DNA from: Nioella sp965215655
GTDB lineage: Bacteria > Pseudomonadota > Alphaproteobacteria > Rhodobacterales > Rhodobacteraceae
Length of the DNA: 64,000 nucleotides
Assembly: GCF_965215655.1 (NCBI RefSeq)
Contig: NZ_OZ244111.1
Coordinates: 4,030,001 to 4,094,000, forward strand
Direction of reading: 5' to 3'
Of this stretch, positions 22,948 through 30,430 are shown piece after piece (positions within the stretch are counted from its first letter, which is position 1; the number at the start of each line of letters is the position of its first letter). A program made the position numbers and the translations under genes. Under the pieces are notes generated by a model. The model saw only the letters and a program-made list of their open reading frames with translations. It had not been told where the DNA came from and searched no databases.

Positions 22948-24102
22948 ATGGTGACGAATACCCCGGCAGCGCGCCCGGCCAATCCGCGCTTTTCCTCTGG
23001 CCCTTGTGCCAAACCCCCCACCTGGACTTTCGATGCTTTGAAGGACGCGCCCCTCGGTCGCAGCCACCGTGCCGCTATCGGCAAGGACAAGCTGAAGGCC
23101 GCCATCGAAGAAACGCGCGAGATCCTCGGCATTCCCGCAGAATACAAGATCGGCATCGTGCCCGCCTCCGATACAGGCGCTGTTGAAATGGCGCTGTGGT
23201 CGCTGTTGGGCGAACGCAAGGCGACCATGGTCGCCTGGGAAAGCTTTGGCTCCGGCTGGGTCACGGATGTGGTTAAGCAGCTGAAGATCGATGCGGATGT
23301 AAAGACCGCCGACTATGGCCAGATCGTTGATATGGCCACTTTGGATTATGACACCGACGTGGTGTTCACATGGAACGGCACGACATCGGGTGTACGTGTC
23401 GCCAATGGCGACGTGATCCCGGCGGACCGCGAGGGCCTGACCATCTGCGATGCGACCTCGGCCGCTTTTGCCATGGACCTGCCCTGGGACAAGCTGGATG
23501 TGACCACCTTCAGCTGGCAGAAGGTGATGGGTGGTGAGGCCGCGCATGGGATGCTGATCCTGTCGCCCCGCGCTATTGAGCGTCTGGAAAGCTACACCCC
23601 GGCCTGGCCGCTGCCCAAGATCTTCCGCCTGACCAAGGGCGGAAAGCTGATTGACGGGATCTTCACCGGCGCGACGATCAACACGCCGTCGATGCTGTGC
23701 GTAGAGGATTACCTTTTTGCGCTCGATTGGGCGCGTGAGGTCGGCGGATTGGAGGGGCTGATTGCCCGGTCCACCGCCAATGCGCAGGCGATCTGGGATT
23801 TCTGCGACCGGCATGACTGGATCGCCAACCTCGCCGAGGACCCGGAGACCCGGTCCAACACCAGCGTCTGCCTGAAGTTCACCGATGCGCGGATTACTGA
23901 CGGGGCGAGTTTTGCCAAAGCCGTTGCCAAGCGGCTGGAGGCCGAGGGTATCGCGCTGGATATCGGTGCCTATCGCGATGCGCCTGCGGGCCTGCGCGTC
24001 TGGTGCGGGGCGACGGTGGAGGTCTCGGATATCGAGGCGATGCTGCCGTGGCTGGAATGGGCGTATCAAGCCGAGATCGCCGCACAGGCCGAAGCTGCTT
24101 GA
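22948..24102 (+). CDS. serC: Phosphoserine aminotransferase
   Basis: PLP enzyme converting 3-phosphohydroxypyruvate and glutamate to phosphoserine. 384 aa, of the alphaproteobacterial subtype. Recognisable parts: PANPRFSSGPCAKPP near the start, FTWNGTTSGVRV, ICDATSAAFAMDLPW and the PLP lysine in TTFSWQKVMGGEAAHGM. The ATG at 22948 has AAGGA 8 nt upstream; the reading frame is open further back but that region holds the leader. serA follows after 99 bp containing a large palindrome, so serC-serA is probably one operon. Confidence 0.95.
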   Translation: MVTNTPAARPANPRFSSGPCAKPPTWTFDALKDAPLGRSHRAAIGKDKLKAAIEETREILGIPAEYKIGIVPASDTGAVEMALWSLLGERKATMVAWESFGSGWVTDVVKQLKIDADVKTADYGQIVDMATLDYDTDVVFTWNGTTSGVRVANGDVIPADREGLTICDATSAAFAMDLPWDKLDVTTFSWQKVMGGEAAHGMLILSPRAIERLESYTPAWPLPKIFRLTKGGKLIDGIFTGATINTPSMLCVEDYLFALDWAREVGGLEGLIARSTANAQAIWDFCDRHDWIANLAEDPETRSNTSVCLKFTDARITDGASFAKAVAKRLEAEGIALDIGAYRDAPAGLRVWCGATVEVSDIEAMLPWLEWAYQAEIAAQAEAA

Positions 24103-24105
24103 GGT

Positions 24106-24180
24106 GCGGCGGGGTGAACCCCGCCCTACCCACATCCCGAACCAACTTCATCATGCGTAGGGCGGGGTTTACCCCGCCGC
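24106..24180. repeat. REP-like paired palindrome between serC and serA
   Basis: Arms at 24106-24129 and 24157-24180 are 24-bp inverted copies with one mismatch, separated by 27 bases. Each arm is itself a hairpin (gcggggt-ga-accccgc and gcggggt-tt-accccgc). This two-hairpin inverted arrangement is typical of REP/BIME elements. It may stabilise serC mRNA or lower serA expression. Confidence 0.85.
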
Positions 24181-24201
24181 TCCACCAAAGGACCAATGAC
24201 C

Positions 24202-25797
24202 ATGGCCCCCAAAGTTCTCGTCTCCGACAAACTCTCGGAAACCGCTGTCCAGATCTTCCGTGATCGCGGCATCGAGGTCGATTTCGAACCCGCCCTTGGC
24301 AAGGACAAGGACGCGCTGCTTGCCAGGATCGGTGAGTATGACGGCCTTGCCATCCGTTCCGCCACCAAGGTGACGGAGAAGATCCTTGCCGCCGCCAACA
24401 ACCTCAAGGTGATCGGTCGCGCCGGAATCGGCACCGACAATATCGACAAGCCCGCCGCGTCCAAGAAGGGCGTGATCGTGATGAACACCCCCTTCGGCAA
24501 CATGATCACCACCGCCGAGCACGCGATCGCGATGATGTTCGCGGTGGCCCGCCAGATCCCCGAGGCCAGCGCCTCCACCCATGCGGGCAAGTGGGAGAAG
24601 TCGAAATTCATGGGGGTCGAACTGACCGGCAAGACGCTTGGCGTCATCGGCGCGGGCAATATCGGTGGCATCGTCTGCGACCGTGCGCGCGGCCTGAAGA
24701 TGAAGGTCATCGCCTATGATCCGTTCCTGTCGGAAGAGAAAGCCGACAAGATGGGCGTGGAGAAGGTGGAACTTGAGGATCTGCTCAAACGCGCCGATTT
24801 CATCACGCTGCACGTGCCGCTGACCGACCAGACCCGGAATATCCTGTCGGCGGAAAATCTCGCCAAGACCAAGAAGGGCGTCCGCATCATCAACTGCGCA
24901 CGTGGCGGTCTGGTGGATGAAACCGCGCTGGCGGAGCTGCTGAAATCGGGCCATGTCGCAGGCGCGGCTTTTGACGTGTTCGCAGAGGAACCGGCCACGG
25001 AAAACCCACTGTTCAACCTGCCGAACGTGGTCTGCACTCCGCATCTTGGCGCAGCGACGACCGAGGCGCAGGAAAACGTGGCGTTGCAGGTGGCCGAACA
25101 GATGGCCGATTATCTCCTGACCGGGGCCGTGCAGAACGCGCTGAACATGCCATCGGTCACGGCAGAGGAAGCCAAGGTCATGGGCCCTTGGCTGAAACTG
25201 GCGCAGCATCTGGGCAGCTTCGTGGGCCAGCTGACCGAGGAAGCCATCGACGAGATCCGCATCACCTATAACGGGGTGGCGGGCACGATGAACTTGGACG
25301 CGCTGAATTGCGGCGTGATCGCGGGGATCATGAAGGCGGTGAACCCGGATGTGAACATGGTTTCGGCCCCCGTCATCGCGCGCGAACGGGGCATCGAAAT
25401 CTCGACCACCACGCAGGACAAGTCCGGTGCGTTCGAAGGCTATATCCGGCTGGAGGTCGTCACCCCGCACCGCACCCGGTCCATTGCGGGCACCGTGTTC
25501 TCGGATGGGAAGCCGCGCTTCATCCAGATCAAGGGCATCAATATCGACGCCGAGATCGGGGAGCATATGCTCTACACCACCAACGAGGATATCCCGGGCA
25601 TCATCGGGACGCTCGGCCAGACCATGGGCGAAAACGGCGTGAACATTGCCAACTTTACCCTTGGCCGGTCCGGCGCGGGCAAGGATGCCATCGCGCTGCT
25701 CTATCTCGATGCGCAACCCCCTGCGGACGTGCTGGAGAAACTGCGCGCCACTGGAATGTTCCAGCAGGTCGCGCCGATGCAGTTCGATGCCGCCTGA
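24202..25797 (+). CDS. serA: D-3-phosphoglycerate dehydrogenase
   Basis: First step of serine synthesis, oxidising 3-phosphoglycerate with NAD+. 531 aa, the long type. NAD-binding motif TLGVIGAGNIGGIV, catalytic Arg/Glu/His region with NCARGGLVDE, FDVFAEEPATE and CTPHLGAATTEAQ, an intervening ASB-like domain, then a C-terminal ACT domain (TTNEDIPGIIGTLGQTMGE) that in homologues binds serine for feedback control. The ATG at 24202 has AGGA 9 nt upstream; the ATG at 24196 would be only 3 nt from it. A rho-independent terminator follows, closing the serC-serA unit. Confidence 0.96.
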   Translation: MAPKVLVSDKLSETAVQIFRDRGIEVDFEPALGKDKDALLARIGEYDGLAIRSATKVTEKILAAANNLKVIGRAGIGTDNIDKPAASKKGVIVMNTPFGNMITTAEHAIAMMFAVARQIPEASASTHAGKWEKSKFMGVELTGKTLGVIGAGNIGGIVCDRARGLKMKVIAYDPFLSEEKADKMGVEKVELEDLLKRADFITLHVPLTDQTRNILSAENLAKTKKGVRIINCARGGLVDETALAELLKSGHVAGAAFDVFAEEPATENPLFNLPNVVCTPHLGAATTEAQENVALQVAEQMADYLLTGAVQNALNMPSVTAEEAKVMGPWLKLAQHLGSFVGQLTEEAIDEIRITYNGVAGTMNLDALNCGVIAGIMKAVNPDVNMVSAPVIARERGIEISTTTQDKSGAFEGYIRLEVVTPHRTRSIAGTVFSDGKPRFIQIKGINIDAEIGEHMLYTTNEDIPGIIGTLGQTMGENGVNIANFTLGRSGAGKDAIALLYLDAQPPADVLEKLRATGMFQQVAPMQFDAA

Positions 25798-25821
25798 AAC
25801 TGTCGTGTCAGCCCGTCAAAG

Positions 25822-25846
25822 CCCCGGTCTCTGGCCGGGGTTTTTT
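25822..25846 (+). terminator. Terminator of serC-serA
   Basis: Six-bp GC stem (ccccgg 25822-25827, ccgggg 25835-25840) with a 7-nt loop, then six T's, 25 bases after the serA stop. Confidence 0.93.
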
Positions 25847-25891
25847 CGTTCAGGCTTGCGGTTTGGGCCTGTTTCACTCCATCCTTCACAC

Positions 25892-26338
25892 ATGAGCACC
25901 AACACGCCTTTCGTCCTGGAAGACTTCCTGCCCTATCAGCTGGCCGTGGTGGCCGAGCGGGTCAGTGGCCAGTTTGCCCGCCACTACAAAGAAATGTTCG
26001 GCTTGTCGCGGTCGGAATGGCGGGTTCTGGCGCATCTGAGCCAACAGTCTGCCGTTTCGGTCCGCGAAATCTCGGCTCAGGCGGTGCTGGACAAGTCCAA
26101 GGTCAGCCGGGCCGTGTCGCGGCTGGAAGAGATGGGATATATCAGCAAGACGACCTCACCTGCTGACCGGCGGCTCGTCGTATTGGCGCTGACGGAAAGC
26201 GGCAGGGGAATCATCAATGCGCTGACGCCGATTGCCGAAAGCTATCAGACCGAGGTGCTGAAATCGCTCGCGCCGGATGCGGAAGGGTTTCAAAGCGCGC
26301 TGAAACGGCTCATGGCGGAACCGGCGCGACGCGGGTAA
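25892..26338 (+). CDS. MarR-family transcriptional regulator
   Basis: A 148-aa winged-helix regulator. Core: YKEMFGLSRSEWRVLAHLSQ, then VSVREISAQAVLDKSKVSRAVSRLEEMGYI (recognition helix) and the wing TTSPADRRLVVLALTESG, all diagnostic of MarR. The ATG at 25892 is preceded by no good Shine-Dalgarno sequence; it sits soon after the serA terminator. The next gene, a thiolase, begins 67 bp downstream on the same strand, so they may be co-transcribed and the regulator could respond to an acyl-CoA or aromatic ligand; this is inference. Confidence 0.88.
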   Translation: MSTNTPFVLEDFLPYQLAVVAERVSGQFARHYKEMFGLSRSEWRVLAHLSQQSAVSVREISAQAVLDKSKVSRAVSRLEEMGYISKTTSPADRRLVVLALTESGRGIINALTPIAESYQTEVLKSLAPDAEGFQSALKRLMAEPARRG

Positions 26339-26405
26339 ACAGCGTTCAGGGGAATTTGGCATATTGCTCGCCGGCTGGCGGGTTGAAGTCTTTGGAGGAC
26401 TATTA

Positions 26406-27581
26406 ATGACCGATATCGTGATCCTGTCCGGCGCCCGGACAGCCATCGGCACCTTTGGCGGATCTTTGGCCGCGACACCCCCGATCGAACTTGGCACCGT
26501 CGCCGCCAAGGCCGCACTTGAACGGGCCGGTGTGGACGGCAAACAGGTGGGCCATGTGGCCTTTGGCCATGTCATCAACACCGAACCGCGCGACATGTAC
26601 CTGTCCCGCGTGGCGGCGATGCAGGCGGGTATTCCCGACACCACGCCCGCGATGAACGTGAACCGGCTGTGTGGCTCGGGCCTGCAGGCCATCGTTTCGG
26701 TGGCGCAGAACCTGATGCTTGGCGATGCGGAGTTCGGCCTTGCCGGCGGTGCCGAAAGCATGAGCCGCGGGCCCTATATCGTGCCTGCCATCCGGTGGGG
26801 CCAGAAGATGGGCGACATGTCCGGCACCGACATGATGGTCGGCGCGCTGAACTGCCCATTCGGCACCGGCCATATGGGTGTGACGGCGGAAAACGTCGCA
26901 GAAGAGCATGACATCACGCGCGAGCAGATGGATGCCTTTGCGGTCGAAAGCCAGAAGCGGGCCTTGGCCGCGATCGAGGCAGGCTATTTCAAGGAACAGA
27001 TCGCCCCGGTCGAGGTGAAGGTGAAGCGCGACATGGTGCCCTTCGACACCGACGAACACCCCAAGGCCTCCACCATGGAAGCGCTGGCCGGGCTGCGGAC
27101 GGTGTTCAAGAAGGATGGCCGCGTGACGGCGGGCAATGCCTCGGGCATCAATGACGGTGCCGGTGCGCTGGTTCTGGCCCGTGCCGATGCGGCAGAGGCT
27201 GCTGGCCTGAAGCCGCGCGCGCGGATCATCGGTTATGCCCATGCAGGCGTGCGCCCCGAGGTGATGGGCATCGGCCCTGTGCCCGCAGTTCAGAACCTGC
27301 TGGCGCGCACCGGTCTTTCGGTCACCGATTTCGACGTGATCGAATCGAACGAGGCCTTCGCGGCGCAGGCGCTGGCAGTGAACAAGGGTCTGGGGCTCGA
27401 CCCCGCCAAGGTGAACCCCAATGGCGGCGCGATTGCGCTGGGCCACCCGGTGGGCGCCACAGGCGCAATCATCACGGTGAAGGCCCTGCACGAGCTGGAG
27501 CGCACCGGTGGCAGCAAGGCGCTGATCACCATGTGCATCGGCGGCGGTCAGGGCATCGCGATTGCCATCGAACGCATCTGA
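26406..27581 (+). CDS. Acetyl-CoA C-acetyltransferase / beta-ketothiolase
   Basis: A 391-aa thiolase, reversibly joining two acyl-CoA units (acetoacetyl-CoA synthesis or 3-ketoacyl-CoA cleavage). Catalytic residues are visible: nucleophile Cys in NVNRLCGSGLQAIV, NEAFAAQAL, His in GGAIALGHPVGATGA and the second Cys in MCIGGGQG. AGGA lies 7 nt before the ATG. Could serve polyhydroxybutyrate synthesis, ethylmalonyl-CoA supply or beta-oxidation; no phaB or phaC neighbour resolves this. A bidirectional terminator follows. Confidence 0.93.
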   Translation: MTDIVILSGARTAIGTFGGSLAATPPIELGTVAAKAALERAGVDGKQVGHVAFGHVINTEPRDMYLSRVAAMQAGIPDTTPAMNVNRLCGSGLQAIVSVAQNLMLGDAEFGLAGGAESMSRGPYIVPAIRWGQKMGDMSGTDMMVGALNCPFGTGHMGVTAENVAEEHDITREQMDAFAVESQKRALAAIEAGYFKEQIAPVEVKVKRDMVPFDTDEHPKASTMEALAGLRTVFKKDGRVTAGNASGINDGAGALVLARADAAEAAGLKPRARIIGYAHAGVRPEVMGIGPVPAVQNLLARTGLSVTDFDVIESNEAFAAQALAVNKGLGLDPAKVNPNGGAIALGHPVGATGAIITVKALHELERTGGSKALITMCIGGGQGIAIAIERI

Positions 27582-27600
27582 TCCAGTAGTCAGGTCATGA

Positions 27601-27637
27601 AAAACCCCCGGTGCCGTATCGACATCGGGGGTTTTTT
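27601..27637. terminator. Bidirectional terminator between the thiolase and the 126-aa gene
   Basis: Ten-bp perfect stem (aaaacccccg 27601-27610, cgggggtttt 27626-27635) flanked by A's and T's, able to terminate both convergent genes. A second inverted repeat ggaaccggc/gccggttcc (27641-27649, 27672-27680) lies just after it, without a T run. Confidence 0.9.
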
Positions 27638-27699
27638 GTTGGAACCGGCGGGATGGGGAGAGGGGCACCCTGCCGGTTCCGGCCCGTGAGTGAAGGGCA

Positions 27700-28080
27700 T
27701 CAGTCTTCGAAGCGCGATTCTTCGGCAAGCTGGGCGAAGATGCGGGCCGCGACCTCGTTGTGGCCAAAGCTCTGGGTCGAGATCACCTCGGTGCCGCTAT
27801 TGGTGAGGTAGGCTGCGATGGCGTGATCATCATCTTCCTGGACCTGACGAACACGGGCGTCGAATGCAACCGAAGCGTCAACCGGACCTGCGCCGCCGTT
27901 CAGGATGAAGGCCACTTCTGCATGGTCGTTGTCGGACATGGCCTGGCTCAGCCGGACCAGTTCGGACGTGGAGTAGGTGCCGGGCTCAACACCCAGTGAT
28001 GCGGCAAGGTTGTCGGACGCGAATGCCGCGGGGGCGGCAAGGGCGGTCACAAGGGCGGTGGCGAGTGCGATGGTTTTCAT
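27700..28080 (-). CDS. Small exported protein of unknown function
   Basis: A 126-aa protein with signal peptide MKTIALATALVTALAAPAAFA, leaving an acidic mature domain of about 105 residues. It contains two similar segments, VRLSQAMSDNDHAEVAFILN and VRQVQEDDDHAIAAYLTNSG, suggesting an internal repeat of an [NED]DDH[AT] turn followed by a helix. No Cys and no recognised family. AAGGA lies 8 nt before the ATG. It stands alone, ends at a shared terminator and has a 300-bp upstream gap. Likely periplasmic; function unknown. Confidence 0.72.
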   Translation of the reverse strand: MKTIALATALVTALAAPAAFASDNLAASLGVEPGTYSTSELVRLSQAMSDNDHAEVAFILNGGAGPVDASVAFDARVRQVQEDDDHAIAAYLTNSGTEVISTQSFGHNEVAARIFAQLAEESRFED

Positions 28081-28384
28081 GGGTCTTTCCTTTCAAGTGT
28101 CGTTTGCAGTGCGTTTGCGGTTGAAGGCGTTGTGCCTCCGATGACACTCAACTTAGGAGCTTGAGTTTGGTGTTTCACCCAACGAAAGCGGGATAATTGC
28201 GTGAGGTTGGTGCGCATGTGCACATCGCCATCTGCGGGATCGCCCAGAGCGTCACTGTTGGTGACGGCTGTGTGATCTCGTGAAACTTATCGGCTGTTCA
28301 GCACGTTGGTTTTTCTGGGGAATGCTGTGCGACGCTTGCGAATGCCTGTGGCCAGCGAATCCCCGGCATCGGGTGTTCGACAAC
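28081..28384. other. Intergenic region between the 126-aa gene and pbpC
   Basis: 304 bases with no coding pattern. It holds the promoter region of the 126-aa gene, several short near-palindromes (for example cgcatgtgcacatcgcc, and cgtcactgttggtgacg at about 28251-28267) and the 3' flank of pbpC. No clear terminator for pbpC was seen. Confidence 0.5.
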
Positions 28385-30430
28385 TCAGGGGGCCGCGACT
28401 TCGACCGTGATGCGGGCGGCCCGGCCCATTGAATCAATAACCGTCAGCTCCCCGAACCCGGGCCCGGCAAGGTCAAGCGTCATCTGACGATCCCGGTTCG
28501 CAGTGCTTACCGGTGCGCCATTCCAGAGCCAGGTGAAAGGTGGCCTGCCCCTGTCCACCCGCGCCATCAGGGGCAGGCCCGGCTGGCTGGCAAGCACGGC
28601 GCCATCTGGGGGGAAGGCGATCTCGGGCGCGTCTGGGTCGGTCGCGGGGGCAGAGCGGCTGGCAAAGCGTTGCAGCGGCTCGGGCAGGTCGGAATGGCTG
28701 ACCATCAGCGCTCCGGGGGGTGGCGCGGGCAGCGGTGTCAGGCGCGGGGCGACGCGGGCAAAGGCCTCGAACAGCAGCGGCGCGGCCACATCGGCACCGA
28801 ACGCACCGGGGACCGAGGCCCCATCAGCACGTCCCAGCCACACGCCCACCACATGCCGCCCGTCATAGCCAAAGGCCCAGGCATCTCGGTGGCCGTAGCT
28901 GGTGCCGGTCTTGTAGGCCAGCCCGTTGCGCGGCGCATTGGCCGGCGGGATCATGTCGGACAGGATATCGCTCACATACCAACTGGCCACGGGGGACAGG
29001 ATTTGCACCGGATCGCCCGCACGGTTGCCCTGACGGTAGTGCAGCGGCACGTATTCTCCGCCCGAGGCCAGCGATCCATATAGGCGCATCAGGTCTTCCA
29101 TCGTGACGCCCACACCGCCAAGCGCCACGGCCAAGCCCGGCTGACCGGCAGGCAATTCAGGCTCCATCCCCGCGCGGCGCATTCGGTTCATCAGCTCCGC
29201 CGGGCCAAGCTCTTCCAGCAGCGACACAACAGGAATGTTGAGCGAGGCTTGCAGCGCACGGCGGACAGACAGTTCGCCCCGGAAGACGCGGTCGAAATTC
29301 TGGGGTGCGTAGCTGCCGAACCGGGCGGGACGGTCCTCAATCAGGCTTTCGGGGTGGATCAGCCCGGCCTCGAAGGCCAGACCGTAGATCAGCGGTTTCA
29401 GGGTAGAGCCGGGTGAACGCAACGCCTGCGTCATGTCCACGAAGCCCTGCAACGGGTTGTCGGAATATTCGGCAGATCCGACCGAGGCCAGCACCTCACC
29501 CGTCTGGTGGTCCATCACCATGATCGCGGCATTCAGCCGTGTGCCCTGCCCGCGCACTGCCTCGCGCGCCAGAGCCTCCATCTGCGCCTGCAAGGTCGCG
29601 TCAATGGTCAGCCGGTGCTGCCCGGTCGGGTCTTCGGTCAGCATCCGGTCCGACAGATGCGGGGCCAGAAGAGGGAAGTCGCGGCGCTCGGTCGGCAAGG
29701 GTTCGGCCATGGCCGAGGTCGCCTCTTCCTCCGACAACACGCCAAAGGTCTGCGCCCGCGCCAGCACGCGGTCGCGGGCGATATGGGCGTTTTCCGGGTT
29801 GCGGTCGGGGCGGCGGCTGTTGGGGGCCTGGGGAATGGCGACCAACAGGGCGGCTTCGGCCGTCGTTAGCTGACGAGGTTCCTGACCGAACCAGGTAAAG
29901 GTCGCGGCGCGGATGCCCTCGATATTCCCGCCATATGGCGCGAGGTGCAGGTAGAGCGTCAGGATCTCCTGCTTGGTCAACTGCCGTTCCAGCGCCAGTG
30001 CCAGCCGCATCTGCCTGAGCTTGCCGCGCCAGGATCCTGTACCGCTGTCTTCAAGAAGCCGAGCAACCTGCATGGTTATTGTGGAGGCGCCCGAGACGAT
30101 CCGGCCATTGGTGACGGCCTGCCACCCGGCCCGCGCCATTGCCCGCCAGTCGACGCCCGCATGATCGTAGAACCGCCGGTCCTCGAAATTCAGCAGAAGA
30201 TCGATGAACTCGGGGTCCACCTCGGCCAGTGACACGGGCAACCGCCAACGCCCGTCCTCGACCGTATAGGCCCGCAAGAGCGTTCCGTCGCGGTCCAGCA
30301 CCTCGACCGAGGTGACGGGCACCAGCGGCGGGATGACGGTCGCGTCGATCCACGCATCGAACCGGTCCCGCGCCAGCCCGACCGCCAGCAGCAGCGCCGC
30401 CAGCCAGAGGAAAAGCCTCGCCCTGATCAC
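28385..30430 (-). CDS. pbpC: Penicillin-binding protein 1C
   Basis: Bifunctional class A PBP, 681 aa, anchored in the inner membrane by one N-terminal segment (LFLWLAALLLAVGLA). The glycosyltransferase domain has the catalytic Glu in LNFEDRRFYDHAGVDWRA and STITMQVARLLED; the transpeptidase domain has SPGSTLKPLIYG (SxxK), an SLN motif in QASLNIPV and YKTGTS (KTG). The C-terminal domain, with PPFTWLWNGAPV, is the PBP1C-specific beta domain. Its ATG overlaps the stop of the alpha-2-macroglobulin gene by 4 bp, the classic pairing. In E. coli PBP1C adds little bulk synthesis, and a role in envelope repair with alpha-2-macroglobulin has been proposed. Confidence 0.95.
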   Translation of the reverse strand: MIRARLFLWLAALLLAVGLARDRFDAWIDATVIPPLVPVTSVEVLDRDGTLLRAYTVEDGRWRLPVSLAEVDPEFIDLLLNFEDRRFYDHAGVDWRAMARAGWQAVTNGRIVSGASTITMQVARLLEDSGTGSWRGKLRQMRLALALERQLTKQEILTLYLHLAPYGGNIEGIRAATFTWFGQEPRQLTTAEAALLVAIPQAPNSRRPDRNPENAHIARDRVLARAQTFGVLSEEEATSAMAEPLPTERRDFPLLAPHLSDRMLTEDPTGQHRLTIDATLQAQMEALAREAVRGQGTRLNAAIMVMDHQTGEVLASVGSAEYSDNPLQGFVDMTQALRSPGSTLKPLIYGLAFEAGLIHPESLIEDRPARFGSYAPQNFDRVFRGELSVRRALQASLNIPVVSLLEELGPAELMNRMRRAGMEPELPAGQPGLAVALGGVGVTMEDLMRLYGSLASGGEYVPLHYRQGNRAGDPVQILSPVASWYVSDILSDMIPPANAPRNGLAYKTGTSYGHRDAWAFGYDGRHVVGVWLGRADGASVPGAFGADVAAPLLFEAFARVAPRLTPLPAPPPGALMVSHSDLPEPLQRFASRSAPATDPDAPEIAFPPDGAVLASQPGLPLMARVDRGRPPFTWLWNGAPVSTANRDRQMTLDLAGPGFGELTVIDSMGRAARITVEVAAP

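Noticed and set aside
22612..24135. Minus-strand open frame of about 500 codons over serC
   Set aside because: Antisense shadow of serC and the serC leader; no ribosome site or family signature.
24169..25716. Minus-strand open frame of about 515 codons over serA
   Set aside because: Antisense to a complete phosphoglycerate dehydrogenase.
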